From Lindgomyces ingoldianus (taxonomy: Eukaryota; Ascomycota; Dothideomycetes; Pleosporales; Lindgomycetaceae), in assembly GCF_010093535.1 (NCBI RefSeq), contig NW_022985167.1, positions 2,055,622 through 2,119,621 on the forward strand: a DNA stretch of 64,000 bases. The letters run 5' to 3'. Positions 33,212 through 44,931 of the stretch are shown piece after piece. The position numbers and the translations under genes were made by a program. The number at the start of each line of letters is the position of its first letter. Within the stretch, counting starts at the first letter, position 1. The notes under the pieces were generated by a model. It did not search any database. It had not been told where the DNA came from and saw only the letters and a program-made list of their open reading frames with translations.

Positions 33212-34715
33212 TTGAATGCTTTTTGCATAGAGACTAGCATAATTTGCAGTAGAAATTTGCATCCTCTGAACGTTTCTCCTGATACTGGCAAGAGGGTTGG
33301 TCCCTGGACGGCGCTCTAGTTATAACTCTACTCTGTTTGATATTGACGTATTGTAAACCAGACAGAGAGGCAGTGTGTCTTGAAACCTCTGTTAATTGCA
33401 AAGGCTTACCCTTCAGGACCAAGTGCCAGGGTTTAAGAAGATCCAGTGGCCGGCTCTGGCAAAGCTGTCACGGAGTTGGAAGTGGCATGTTTACGGCTTG
33501 GAAACACTGGGAAGTCGATATTAGCGCGAAGACAAGTAATCCATTACCTGCTCAAAAATAGTAAGAACTTCCTAGATCCAATTCTGGAGGAAATACTACA
33601 GCCTTAGCATAATCGCTTCTCTCCGATCTATTATGGTGGTATAATTGAGGGCTTATTTACCATGGAGGCCGAAGAGACATTTGAAACTAGATCAATATGC
33701 TGGGGCGCTATCATTCCTGGAACAAGAAGGTGCAAATTCACTCCAGGAGGCACTTGTTGTGAAACTTGGTGACTGAGTTGAGAAGCAATAATGTCATGAG
33801 ATGCTGCCCGCATCCTTTCGCGCAACACCGCCCGAGTGAATGCCCTATTCCACGCAAATTTATGCAGACTCTTGTAACTAACAACAAACTTTTGCCTGTG
33901 GTAAAATTTATCTTCAATTTTGCAAGAGGGTTAAATACTTGAGTCCACCCGGTTAGCATTATACGCGCTCGTACTTCGGAAGCAAGCAGCGGAAGGAACA
34001 ACTTCTGATTTTATGTGTTATAAGCGCTGTCCCCTTTGACATCACGATTTATATTCTACCTGCACCATTTCCTCAAAAGGTCTTTTGTGATTCAGCAATG
34101 CAGAAGTTAAAGCAGTTCCTGACTCGTTTGTTGCAACGCGGAAAGACTTCCCATATCTGGGTAGCTGAACGTGGTAGTTCCGACGCGAAAGAGCCGCAGC
34201 AGCCATTTCCGAGCGGACTGAGGGCCTGACACTCAAGGCTCCACCATTGCCGACAATTTCCCCGCGCGCTCGTTCCCATTCTCCTGGCCAATCAAACCTG
34301 GTTGAATTACGCACTCGGCACTCCCACACATTGCCACGAGGTTCAATCCCGGAAACATCTTCCCCCAGCCGCCGACATTTCTCCACTGCCCACCATGCAA
34401 ACCCCAGATCAACCCCAGATTGCGGAGGCGGATACCGCTAAGGAATATCATGGAAGAACATTGGATAACCCGATCTAGCAATTCGAGAATCGTTCTCGAT
34501 TCATAGTGGTGTTACCTGGACACGGCCGATTCACGCACTAGGGCTGGAACCGATGGCGGATGAAGGCCGAATGGCTGTTTAAATAGAGGGACAATTCCAT
34601 ACAAGGTTCCACATCACAACTCGAATTTCATAGATAAAATAACTCTTCCACTCTTCTGTCTTCTTATCTTATAAGGAATATATTTGGGTGCTCTTGGTTA
34701 AGATACGGCTTCGCA
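33212..34715. other. 1.5 kb gene-free stretch before the inositol-type transporter
   Basis: Short frames on both strands overlap at 34040-34480 without domains. A TTTAAATA near 34580, about 135 bases before the next ATG, may be the transporter's TATA element. A tRNA B-box-like GGTTCAATCCC near 34336 was examined and rejected. Confidence 0.45.
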
Positions 34716-36500
34716 ATGGCTTCCGACACAAAGACCTCGTCCATGAAAGAAATCAAATTCGACGATGCAGAGAAGATCGAAAAGATTGGTTCCGCGCAAG
34801 ATCGCGCTAATGAAATCGCTGAGCTCTCTGGCATCGAGGCAACGGCCGCGTCGAAAGCGGCGTGGCTCATCTCCATCGTCGTTTCGCTCGGGGGACTCCT
34901 TTTTGGTATTTCCCCATTGATTAAACTGTCGGTCTCAAATGCTGATCAACCTTCTAGGCTATGATACTGGCTACATCTCCTCTGTACTCGTTACCATTGG
35001 TACCTCGCTCGGCCATACCCTCAGCTCGTCAGAACAAGAGCTCGTCACCTCGCTCACCTCCGGTGGTGCCCTCGTTGGAGCTGTCGGCGCTGGCTTCACG
35101 GCTGATCGATTCGGCCGAAAGATGCCCATCTGGTGTGCCTGTGTCATCTTCGTCATCGGTACCGTACTTCAAACGGCGGCATTTACGGTCTCGCAATTTG
35201 CGGTGGGTAGGTTTGTAGTCGGTCTTGGAGTTGGTAGCGCAGCGATGGTTTGCCCCCTTTATAGTGAGCATTCGGCAACTCCTGGATGCCTCAAGATCCA
35301 TGCTAATAAATTCCGCAGTTTCTGAACTAGCACCTGCCAAATACCGCGGTCGTATGATTGCCTTCAATAACATGTCTGTGACTTTCGGTCAACTCCTTGC
35401 ATCTGCTATTGGTGCCGGTTTTGCTAAAGCAGGAAATCCGGCCACCTCCCAGGCATGGCGTGCAACTGTTGGTACTGGTGCTGCGCCGGCTATCGCGCTC
35501 GGTGGCCTTCTTTTCCTATGTCCAGAGTCTCCGCGTCAGCTTGTAGCGCACGACAAATCGGAAGAGGCGATGAAGGTTCTCAATAGGATCTACCCTACCT
35601 CCACGGAGGAGCAGCGTCGTGGGAAGATTGATAGTATCGAAATGAGCATCCAGGAAGCAACACAAACCATGGTCGACGATTCTATTTGGATGTCATTACG
35701 CCGAATATTCACTACACCTGCCACCGGTCGCGCTGTCTTAACTGCATGCTTGATCATGGCGGTCTCGCAGCTGGGTGGTTTCAACACGTTGATGTACTAC
35801 TCTGCAACACTCTTTAAGATCGTCGGCTTCAACAACGCCACAGCTGTCGCCATCACTGTTTCCGGGACTAACTGGGTGTTTAGTATGGTAAACTTGGTCC
35901 TTGTAGACAAATTCGGTCGACGCGCTATTCTTCTAGTCACGGTTCTTGGAATGGCAATTTGTCTGCTCATTGCCGCCGTCTCCTTCCACTTTATTCCAAT
36001 CAACCTTTCCACCCTAGAACTAGAGTCGGATACGGTGGGATGGCCTGGAATCGTCCTGCTCGTTACAATTATCTGCTACGTTGCATTCTTCTCTTCTGGG
36101 GTTGCTACTATGGGATGGATTGGTACCGAGCTCATTCCACTAGAGGTTCGTGCGGTTGGAACTATGTTGGTAGGTTTATCCTACCTGCCTCTCTCTTATC
36201 CCCTCTTCTCACATTGCCTAGAACACCGTAACTTGCTGGTCTACGAACATCATCATTGCATCTACGTTCCTCTCCATGATGAAGGGCATCACCCCATCCG
36301 GCGCCTTTGGATTCTACTGCGGGATTTGCGTTGCCGGCTGGATCTTCATCATTTTCTGCTATCCGGAATGCAAGGGAATGCCGTTAGAGGCTATTCGAGA
36401 GGTCTTTGCCCATGGGTTTGGTGTGAAGTATTCGAAGCAGTGGCAGAGGGAGAACAAGCACTTTGTGAAGCTGAATACGCAGCAGAGTTTTACTCACTAG
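34716..36500 (+). CDS. MFS sugar porter, myo-inositol transporter-like, 541 aa, four exons
   Basis: Model: 34716-34905, 34958-35263, 35319-36169 and 36222-36500; introns of 52, 55 and 52 bases (GTATTT, GTGAGC, GTAGGT donors; all AG acceptors). Joins restore GGLLFGYDTGYIS in TM1, PLYISELAPAKYRGRM after TM4, and GTMLNTVTCWSTNIIIASTF in TM10-11. Other motifs: DRFGRKMP (loop 2-3), CPESPRQLV (after TM6), DKFGRRA (loop 8-9), and the C-terminal CYPECKGMPLEAIREVF with HGFGVKYS, a tail characteristic of fungal inositol transporters of the ITR type. Plasma-membrane proton symport of myo-inositol or a related polyol is likely. It sits between the P450 and the CmcJ-like gene. Confidence 0.9.
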
Positions 36501-36672
36501 AAGGAGGCAGACTGATTTAGAGCATAGATGAGAGGGAACGGACTTACTTACTCTTCGATTCGTGTGTAGAATATATAATTCATCATACTTTGATTTCAAC
36601 GACAGCTTTGCTCTCCTCTGAGCACAAGAATTCTCCTCGACCTGTTTCTAGAATATCATCGTTAAGTTCTAC

Positions 36673-37752
36673 CTACTCGTCGTAAAATACGAGTGCCCTC
36701 ACTTCAATACTCTGCCGATCCGCCCATTCCTCCCCCTCCCTCTCCGGATCCTTAAACGCACAATGCGGCGCCCTTCTCACCATTCCCTCCACCTCACTAC
36801 TGTCAAAACACTTAATCAGTAACACATCCTCAGGCCCCTGCTCATTTTTGAAGAACCACTCATGCTTATCGCTTGGTAATATCGTCCAAGTCTCATTCCG
36901 ATTTAGTGGTGGAGGTTGCTTTGTATAAACCACCTCGGCACTTACCAAATCCGACTCCGGGATCGAATGCGCAGCGGCGACACCGAGCGGGTCTTTGAAG
37001 ATTGTGGAAACAGGACGCCAGAGGTTGATGATTTGCCATCGGTGCTTCATGCGCGTCTTGACTTCTTCATCTGGAAGATGCTTGCGGAGGATAAGTTCGG
37101 CACCGTGGTAAGATTGATCGATATGAACACGGTGGAGGGGACCTTTCTTCGTGGCATTGCCGGTTCCGAGAGAGTGCCAGTGGGTTGGGCCACGACGGAC
37201 GAGGTGTCCAAAAATATGGACGGAGGTTGCGCCCGTGCTGTGGGGCATCAGAACAGATTACCCTGTTCCATTTTCGATGGAAACAGATGGACTTGAGATA
37301 AGATATTTATGTAAAGATTGTGCGCAAGAATGAAGGGAGTGAGTACGTACGCGCTCTTATAAATCTGCTCACACTCGCGATAGTACAGCGAAATAATCGC
37401 ATCATCGTCTTCAAATCCTTTCTCCTTGCTTTCATGTCGCACAAACTCGAAACCGTGGCTGTCTAAGCGATATTTGTCTTCTTCGCCAGAGACGTCTCGC
37501 ACAACCACTGGTGTAGGAATTGTAGGTCGCTCGTTTATCACGGTATCCCTGTTCAAGTCGTCACTTATAGACTAAACCATACGGAGAGAAATCACTCTAC
37601 CCCCCAACGAAGACTGGAGTGGGAAGCGAGCCATCTCCCGGGTCGCGGTAGTAGTTTAGGGTTGTGGAAACATCGCGACGTTTTGGACGTGGCGGAGAAG
37701 CTAAGGGGAGAGAAAGCGCACTGGGTTCTCGAGGAAAGATTTCGGTAGTCAT
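36673..37752 (-). CDS. CmcJ/GA4-desaturase-like oxygenase, 304 aa, three exons
   Basis: Model: exons 37752-37601, 37548-37351 and 37237-36673, with introns of 52 bases (GTAGAG...AACAG) and 113 bases (GTACGT...CACAG). The first exon gives LNYYRDPGDGSLPTPVFVG. The third carries the signature stretch GPLHRVHIDQSY (H-x-D), INLWRPVSTIFKDPL, LLIKCFDS and RRAPHCAFKDP, ending in the IEVRALVFYDE-type tail. This is the fungal family named after CmcJ (cephamycin 7-methoxylation protein) and GA4 desaturase, non-haem iron hydroxylase/desaturase-like enzymes common in secondary-metabolite or detoxification clusters. Reaction here unknown. It converges on the transporter; with the P450 and reductase it may form one pathway. 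Confidence 0.85.
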
Positions 37753-38444
37753 AGTGGGGCCAATTTAGTGGATCGGGGTCCTTTTGGAGAGAGGATCTGC
37801 TGGATTATTGCGGGAAACCTTAAAGATTGCGAGGCTAATGGAAATTATCATGAGTTTGATATCTTGTTCGAGTGGAAATTGTCGTTACTGAAACTGGCTT
37901 CAACCTGAATGCGGTTGCAACACCATCCTACCCGGAAGCGAAGTCGCAGCACCCCACCTTCGCATCCAGAAAAGCACCGTTAGCACAGGCACGTGATTTA
38001 TAACTACACGAGAAGGGCCTTCTCTATCATATTTTGAGCTTACAACCCAGGAGCGGGTCGGCTACTCTCCTAGCTAGCGGTGGTAATAAGTACGCTCCCT
38101 TAGTTATAGTACGCTCCGTTTGAATTCGTTTGCGATAACGGAATCTTGCGCGTGCTGCTGACTGCATGCTGTGGAGCGTCTTAGAAACTGTCTCAGCTAC
38201 CCTAATACAGCTCCTAACATCTGCTTCAGCCTGCAGCTGTGGTCACACGGCCATGGATTCTGCCTTCCGGTGAACGTCTCACACCCCAATCACATTGGTG
38301 AGGGCGTTGCAGCACAGTTTAGGTAGTAGAGTTTATTCGTAGCTAATAATTTAGGTCTGCAAACATTACTTTGCTGGTATTCTCCCTCTAGGATGAACAT
38401 TAGATCCGTGTGTGGCGATATTGCAGATTCATCGAGACGAGAAA
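37753..38444. other. Spacer upstream of the HET pseudogene
   Basis: About 690 bases. Contains a short direct repeat (GTACGCTCC at about 38090 and 38110). No gene seen. Confidence 0.45.
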
Positions 38445-40220
38445 ATGCAATATACCGACCTCGATCCGAATAAGAACCAAATCAGGCTCCTGCATCTCGA
38501 ACCATCATTTCAGAAGAATAATGCTATCATTTGCAGTTTAAGTCTGGTATATTTTGACGGCGCAACTAACTCATACGAAGCATTATCATATGGGGTCATC
38601 GAATGCATCAGGGGGAAATCCAGCTTCAAGGACATCCTATGGCAGTCACAGAGAATCTCTACCTTGCTCTTCAGAACCTACGCTCCACCAAAGAATACCG
38701 AACATTGTGGATTGATGCACTTTGCATAAACCAATCCCAGCAAGAGGAGCGTGAGAAACGAGTGCCTCTCATGAGCTCCATCTATAAAAAGGCCCGGAGT
38801 GTAGTGATATGGCTTGGGGAGTCGTGGAAAAATTCCGAACTCGCAATAGAATACATGAGGAAACTTGGAGAGAACCAGAACCTGCACATCAATCCTAAGC
38901 TAACCCCCAGTGCCGAAGTCAAGGGGAAGAGCATGAATTCGGGAGAAATCCAAGATGCTTTGAAGAAGTTCTTCGGTTTCCCATGGTGGTCTCGCGCCTG
39001 GACTGTTCAAGAGTGGGTTTTGGCCCAAGAATCGATGTTTCAGTGCGGAAATTACGTCCTTGATGGCCAGTTAGCTAGACGGAGTGTACGTCATTTTTTC
39101 CACCACCAACATGGATGTTGCTCGAAGCTCGACGATCCGGCTCAACTCAGCTTATTCCATTCTTTAATCGTGATGGAGAGCCTAGAGTATGTTCGACTGC
39201 TTCTTAATGAAATATCTTTCCCCTATATCCTCAGCCAGTTCCGTCTCCGACAGGCAAAGGATATGCGTGACAAGGTATATGGCATGCTAGGCCTGGCTAC
39301 CGGCGAATGCGAACGTCTTGTTGAACCGAAATACTCACCATATACGGTTGAAGAGCTCTTCGAAGCCAGCGCTCTAGCTGTGGTCGAGCGCAAAAAGTTG
39401 GAGGTCCTCAGCCACATCCCCCCATTCGAACAGCCAAACTTGAACTTGCCTTCTTTTGTTCCTGACTGGACCAGTTCATGTGAGAAGGATAAAACTTACA
39501 CGCGGTGGCTAAATTGGCTGGGTCGCCTCCGCCTCTACAATTCATGCGGAAGCAAAGCTGCTGATATGAAAATAATTGCTCCTGGAAGGATTGCTCTTAG
39601 GGCAATCGTACTGGATGAAATCGAAGCTACGGGGTCTGTATTTGACTCCCTTCCGTTTCGTACGGGGCCCCTTTGAACGAAATGTATGATCTTGCAAGGA
39701 TTAACTCTAACGGAGAGGAGATCTACTGTAACACAACTATCTCGAGAAAGTTAGCATTCTGGATCACCGTGTGCGGAAGTATGGAGGACTTCCTAGACCC
39801 AAATCGAGACAGTCGGCCCTTTTTTCGGCACATTCCCATTCCAACGGATCTTTCACGGTTCGAAAATGGCAAGAATGGTTTCTGACACGGGTGGAGGCAC
39901 GTCTTGATGATGATATTAGGTCCGTTCAACGGCCTTTGAGCATAGTCACGAAAGGACGCAAATTTGCAGTCATTAAAGGTGGGTACATAGGATTTTGCCC
40001 CATTTGATGTCAGGAAGGTGATGTTATTACGGTTGTCTTGGGCAGCTCTGTCCCACTCGTGTTGCGGCGTCATCGGACTACTGGGGTTGCTGGGGAGTCA
40101 GAGCTAGAAGAAGGATATACTTTCATAGGTGATTCGTACATCCACGGCATTATGGACGGTGAAGCTCTAGAATTAAGTGGAAAGGCTGCCACTTCTTTGG
40201 ACTATCTGGTGTTAAGCTGA
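38445..40220 (+). pseudogene. HET-domain protein, disrupted
   Basis: The HET domain of fungal heterokaryon-incompatibility proteins is clear but broken. Frame one gives the start (YTDLDPNKNQIRLLHLEP ... SYEALSYG). At about 38588-38594 the frame shifts: SY-x-WG is expected, and the bases fit loss of one copy of a doubled TATG. The second frame (from 38594) carries GEIQLQGHP, NLRSTKEYRTLWIDALCINQ, the IYKKARSVVIWLGES block and WWSRAWTVQEW. It stops at 39676, the next frame overlaps it by four bases, and a further shift falls between 39771 and 39885. The C-terminal part (KFAVIKGGYIGFCP ... YIHGIMDGEAL) contains an in-frame TGA at 40005-40007 where the domain continues. Such proteins trigger cell death on non-self fusion when intact; this copy appears dead unless several errors coincide. 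Confidence 0.82.
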
Positions 40221-41218
40221 TTAAATAGAGGGAAGCATACATATCAAGCCACTTCACAGGCATGCTAGGATAGAGTCTATTTTGATAGGGCTTTGATTTT
40301 GCTTTCATTGTAGATACAGAGTCAGAGCCAATGTAGAACGGGTCGAGCTGTGTAAGGATGCTTATAAGTGAGGGTACAGTAATGAAATGGATTTGACGCC
40401 CGATATAGCCACCAGTTGCAGGGAGGTGGCAGGCCCGCACCGGCCGTAGGGTTGTGAGCTCGAGTTATGATGGAGAATTATTTTCTTGAACCTACAAATC
40501 ATGTTCCTATGATAATGGCAACTTTACTAAATTCGTAAAGCGGGGTGAAGCCGGTTTTGCTAGTGATTGGTGTGTACGACTACAGAAGGAACAGGGTGCA
40601 AGTAGATGGAGGGCGTGCAGGGTATAGGAACTATTACTAACATCTCTATTGCTCTTGTTATTATGTCTATATAGGCCTTAACAGGCTCTCTCTTAATTTC
40701 TGTTATAATTATTTTTAAAAAGACCTTACCTTTTTTAACTTAAGTTGCAACCTTAGGGAGCTTGTCTTAGAAGCTATGTAAGAGATATACACGCTTAAAT
40801 TTGTGTAAAATAATCCTAAGAATAAGACATAGAGAAAGAAGTAGTAGGGGAGAAGAGAATGCAGATGCTCTAGAATAGGAAGATGGTGGTGGCGTAAAGT
40901 AGGACAGACCAAGTGTCCAGATAGGTGGCAGCTCTACTGAAAAGCAGCGCGTAGGCAGGTGCGATTATTTTAGCGACTTGCTGGAGTCCCTCCAATAAAC
41001 CCGATCGTAAATAAATTCAGATATTTGGCTCTCACACTCTCTGCCTAGGCTACTATGGTCCTTCGGAGTGGAGTCTTGGCGGGATGGCTATTCGCGACAT
41101 CGTTAAGTTAGAGAGGCATATGAACCTCTAAACTTCAAACCTAGTATTCTTCGCAACTCTCCTGACGATTGGATCAATGCCAGCCGTTCTCCGTCCTTCA
41201 TCCTCCACTCTCCTCGGA
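40221..41218. other. About 1 kb without a gene
   Basis: AT-rich from 40640 to 40810, possibly a decayed repeat. No domain in any short frame. Confidence 0.45.
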
Positions 41219-42154
41219 TCACGTGCTCAACGTTTTAGTCCGCAGTTCGTACTCTTCCCTTTCCTTCCTGGCGCTCTCTCTACCCTTCCTCATTGCCAGA
41301 AATGCGATACCTCCGATGATGGCCAAACCCCCGATTATCGAACCGACCGCAATCCCTGCCCTTGCCCCTATAGAGAGGCTGCCGGACGAAGTTCCTCGAA
41401 CAGGAGAGGCGGTGGTCGGTGCCGCATTTGTTGGCGCGGCAGATATTGACGAGGGCGTGTTACTGGGCGCCGGCTCGTTGAAGCCGTCACTTGTGACGTT
41501 GAAACATGGCACCGCAAGCGTGAAGTCCTTCGCTTCGACAAAGGTCTGAAGAACAACAAATCAGCATGATAAAGCACGCAGATATCTTGATCGAAATTGG
41601 GTTATACCCACAACGTCAGCACATGCGAAGAACGACTGGTTCTTCCCGTCATTTTCGCCCTCGAACTCCGACCAATACTCCAGCTGGATTGTCGCATTAG
41701 TGCCAGCCGTTTTGCCCTCGAGCTGGTTCAGCCTATAACACTGGTGGCCCGGTGCGACCTCCGAAACGTTATTGACAACCTGATCACTGAACTCTGCCTG
41801 TGTAGTTGGGTCTGGAAATCCGCTTAGCGCGTGCACCTTCGACTCGACAGATTGAGATTCCATACCATTCGAGAACGCAACCCTCACTGCTACCTCCCAA
41901 GAGTCGTCGGCAATAGTGAGAGCCACTGCGCCTTGAGAAAGAGGAAATATTGTTCGGTTTGTCACTCCAGCTGGACTGCCACATGGCCCGGCGTTATCGT
42001 ACGTAGCATTCCAAACTCGGTCATCAGGCCAAAGAAAAGCAACCGGACCCATAGACTTCCCTTCCTCACCTTCACCATGCTTAGGTGTATCATCCGCCAG
42101 CGCCAGCTGGACAAAGAGTTCAATGCAAAGGGCAGAAACAAGGCGCATCTTCAT
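41219..42154 (-). CDS. BIM1/X325-like secreted protein with C-terminal membrane segment, 289 aa
   Basis: Model: exons 42154-41612 and 41545-41219; the 66-base intron starts GTGGGT and ends TTCAG, joining FACADV to TFVEAKDF. N-terminal signal peptide (RLVSALCIELFVQLALA). The body resembles the copper-acquisition-factor BIM1 / X325 family: GPVAFLWPDD, AGPCGS, FPLSQGAVALTIADDSWEV, APGHQC, GTNATIQLEYW, FFACADV, VPCFNVTS, with many N-glycosylation sites. A Ser/Thr/Pro linker leads to a hydrophobic span (IAVGSIIGGLAIIGGIAFLA) and a charged tail (RKGRESARKEREEYEL), so it looks like a type I membrane protein rather than GPI anchored. Family members bind copper by an N-terminal His; the residue after the predicted cleavage site here is Asp, so that role may be lost. 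Confidence 0.78.
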
Positions 42155-42915
42155 CACTTCAAGCACGAGAGTTGGCTAGGTGGGGTCGACATATGGCGCA
42201 GGCTGCTGTTATGTAATTTTATTCGTCTTGGCTTCCACCTAGAAATCTCTGGTGTGGCCCGTTGCGTGTGCTGTGAGAGGTAGTGGTGTCGGGCCTTGGG
42301 CAGATTAGTGACGTCGCCAAGATGGTTTAATATTGAGAACTCCACCCGCGCGAATAGCATGCAAAAACTAGTTCCAATGGAAGGGTTCTTAGACACACGC
42401 CAACGGCAACTGCGCACTACCGCGAAGACTGTCAGCACATTTCAATCGTTAGCGCATTCCCATTGGAACGTTGAACATCTGCTTCGGCGTTCTGACAGGG
42501 AATTAAGTTATCTGATTGCGCTAATGCTGCACCTAAGCAACCGCCGAGCCATCCCACCCAATACGCGGCCACTGTCGCATGCCAATTCTCTCTCGTGCAT
42601 CTAATCTTATCATATGATCAGATAAAGCCCGTATCTCCGATTCTGGCCTGGTTGTTTGATATCCGTATCATTCCACTTCTGTGCTTTACACCCTATCTGA
42701 GAATATTGGATCGCGTAACATACCCGGGAGGCGTAATGTAGCACGTTGAATGCCCGATGCCGGCATTCCTTTCTTCGTACTTTCCGTTTGCACTACTTTA
42801 GGCTGCACAGCTCGCTCCTGGAGCTACAAAACCCCGGTTTCTGCACTCTGGTAGGGTATAAACTCTCCCTATATTTACACTAATTGTTCCTCTGTCTTAA
42901 ATCTCAACTGTAGAA
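42155..42915. promoter_or_regulatory. Shared upstream region of two surface-protein genes
   Basis: 760 bases between divergent genes. GGTATAAACTC near 42855 is a good TATA box about 60 bases upstream of the plus-strand ATG. No additional gene. Confidence 0.45.
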
Positions 42916-43639
42916 ATGGTGTTCATCTCCCTCACCGGCGCCTTTTTCGCGATCGCCTTCGTCGCAGCTAGGGAAGTGGTTGAGGTACATGAGCTCGCTG
43001 TAATGCTGATACGACAGGAGCCCGGAACTCCAGCCTACAATTGCCACGATAACTGCGGTACGGAACCTCCAACTGTCTTCATCTCCCGGCTAATTCCCGC
43101 CTGTAGGACAAGCGATCACGCTCTCCAAAGCCAATGCTAATGTTTGCGAGAACGAAGCATTCCTCAGTGACTACAAAAACTGTCTCCAATGCTCTGGCCC
43201 TGACAATGAGGACATATGGAAAATGTATGGAAACACCTTGAGTAAAGTTGGAGCGAGTTGTGATCTTTCTACAACTCCCCTCTCCGGGAAGCAGCCCGAT
43301 GTCGGACCGGCGATAGCAGCTAGCAGTCAAAGTAGCTCTGGAGCTGCCCCATCAGCCACATCTTCAATTGCTATAACGACCGGGACGAAAGCACTTGCCT
43401 CGAGCACCATAGGCAGCTCGAGCACTCAAGCTCCAAACGGAACATTTGCGGCAACACCGACAACTGTATGTCCAATAACCTGTTCATGGCCAGCAATCCG
43501 AGTAGCGCTAATTATTTGCCTGTGCTAGACCTCTATTATTCAACAATCCACAAACGGCGCCTCCAATATGGCTTTCGCAAACCCCGCTGGTCTTTTTGGA
43601 TGGGTAGTGATGGAGCTCATGTATGGCCTTGGGAACTGA
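42916..43639 (+). CDS. Small Cys-rich secreted, GPI-anchored protein, 203 aa, three exons
   Basis: Model: 42916-43057, 43107-43465 and 43529-43639. Intron 1 (49 bases) starts GTACGG and ends TGTAG; intron 2 (63 bases) has GTATGT, a GCTAAT branch and TGCTAG. N-terminal signal peptide (VFISLTGAFFAIAFVAA). The body has six or more Cys: NCHDNCGQAI, NVCEN, NCLQCSG, then W-x2-YG and SCDL. This pattern (C-x3-CG, CL-x-C, W..YG, C) is a common but uncharacterised fungal surface module. A Ser/Thr-rich stalk follows, and the third exon supplies a hydrophobic tail (ANPAGLFGWVVMELMYGLGN) suited to a GPI signal. Reading through intron 2 would instead end at 43528 with a shorter, less GPI-like tail. Confidence 0.72.
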
Positions 43640-43949
43640 TGAGTAGAGCTTATAAAAGCCGTCCCACTCGTGTCGAGCCGTGCAGGCTCAGCCGCTTCGC
43701 TTAATGCTCAAAATGTTATATAGTGAAGTGTTTAATGTGCACACGTGGTTTGCGTATTAGCGGGCGTTATCTAACCTCGTCGATGCGCTACTTCTTCTAT
43801 GTTGCGCAGGAATACATGAACACTTCTCATTCACGGAGTTCTCGCAGAAACAGGCAACGGGTTGAGGAGTTGACAATCAAATCATTGCTATCCATTTATG
43901 ATTTGAGGATCCGGTCAAAATCCTCTCGATGCGTCAGAAAATCTTTCCT
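43640..43949. other. Convergent spacer between two surface-protein genes
   Basis: About 310 bases with the 3' ends of both genes. Nothing else seen. Confidence 0.4.
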
Positions 43950-44931
43950 TCAAACCATCAAAACCAAAACAACCATGCCAATTGCGGCACCCATACTAAC
44001 GCGCTCCGCCAGTGCGCCGCCTGTAGACTTAGTCGCAGTAGTGGTAGTCGATGAGGCCTTTAGAGTCGAGGAAGGCGTTGTTGTCGTTGAGCTTGGTATT
44101 GACATATTTGTACCATTCGCCATCATTGGCTCCATTGTCACACCATTATTCGGGTATGCTGAGCACTGAGCCATCGGATCCAGAGGACACTTGTCATTCT
44201 GACAAATACTATTGAGTGTAGGCCCCATCTCCGGAATGACTATGGCTGGCGGGCTACACCGGTATCCAAACAGCTTCTGCAGAGCCATGGCAACGGCATT
44301 GACATCGTCAGAGCTCACACCAAAGGAACTCGCTGCAAGCCCGACTTGCGTGATGAAGTACCCGAGTTCGGAAGGGTCTAGGTCCATGAAGGCGTGCACC
44401 GAGGCCATATTATCGCCGGAGTATTTCGGGAATCCCATCATGCTGTAACCCGAGCAGCCGAGAAGCTTGCCGAAGAATTGATAGAGATGGGTCAAGAGGA
44501 AACTTAAACCATACGTTAACAGGATATAATTCCTAAGAGGGGAGTAAGACGTACTATTGTTGCGAATTCATGCCATTGGCAGGTTTGTTCATCATCAATG
44601 GGGCTGCTCCGCCATCGTCGAGGAAGTTGACAGCCACGCCCGACATTCCTCCATCATTACTAGACTTTAAGGAACCGTCGAAGTATTGAAGCAGATTAAC
44701 CTCCTCGCCCTTGTAAATCCCCTTGGCTAGAATACCAGGGACCGCGTTCTTGTTTGGTTGAGTATAATTGCCAATGACGACCGTGTTCACAAGAAGTGTT
44801 AAGAGCGTGTACTGGTTTGTCGCGTTGTTTTCCATGAGCAATGCCGTTGTATACTTGTCACACAGGGACATGTTCTGGGCGACTGCTGAGCTGACTACGC
44901 CAAGAAGGGCGAGGGAAACGAAGAAGAGCAT
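43950..44931 (-). CDS. Secreted GPI-anchored protein of unrecognised family, 309 aa
   Basis: Model: exons 44931-44555 and 44502-43950; the 52-base intron starts GTACGT and ends TTTAAG and joins MNSQQY to FLLTHLYQFFGKLLGC. Start chosen at the ATG giving a clean signal peptide (LFFVSLALLGVVSSAVAQ); an in-frame extension upstream lacks that. The mature part has conserved-looking blocks LCDKYTTALL, QYTLLTLLVNTVVIGNY, VNLLQYFDGS, GVAVNFLDDGGAAPL and later FGYRCSPP and C-rich segments. A Thr/Ser-rich stalk and a hydrophobic end (VSMGAAIGMVVLVLMV) indicate a GPI anchor. Probably a cell-wall or plasma-membrane surface protein; function unknown. Confidence 0.75.

Noticed and set aside
34330..34350. 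GGTTCAATCCC resembling a tRNA B-box
   Set aside because: The flanking bases cannot form a T-arm stem and no acceptor or D-arm is present upstream.
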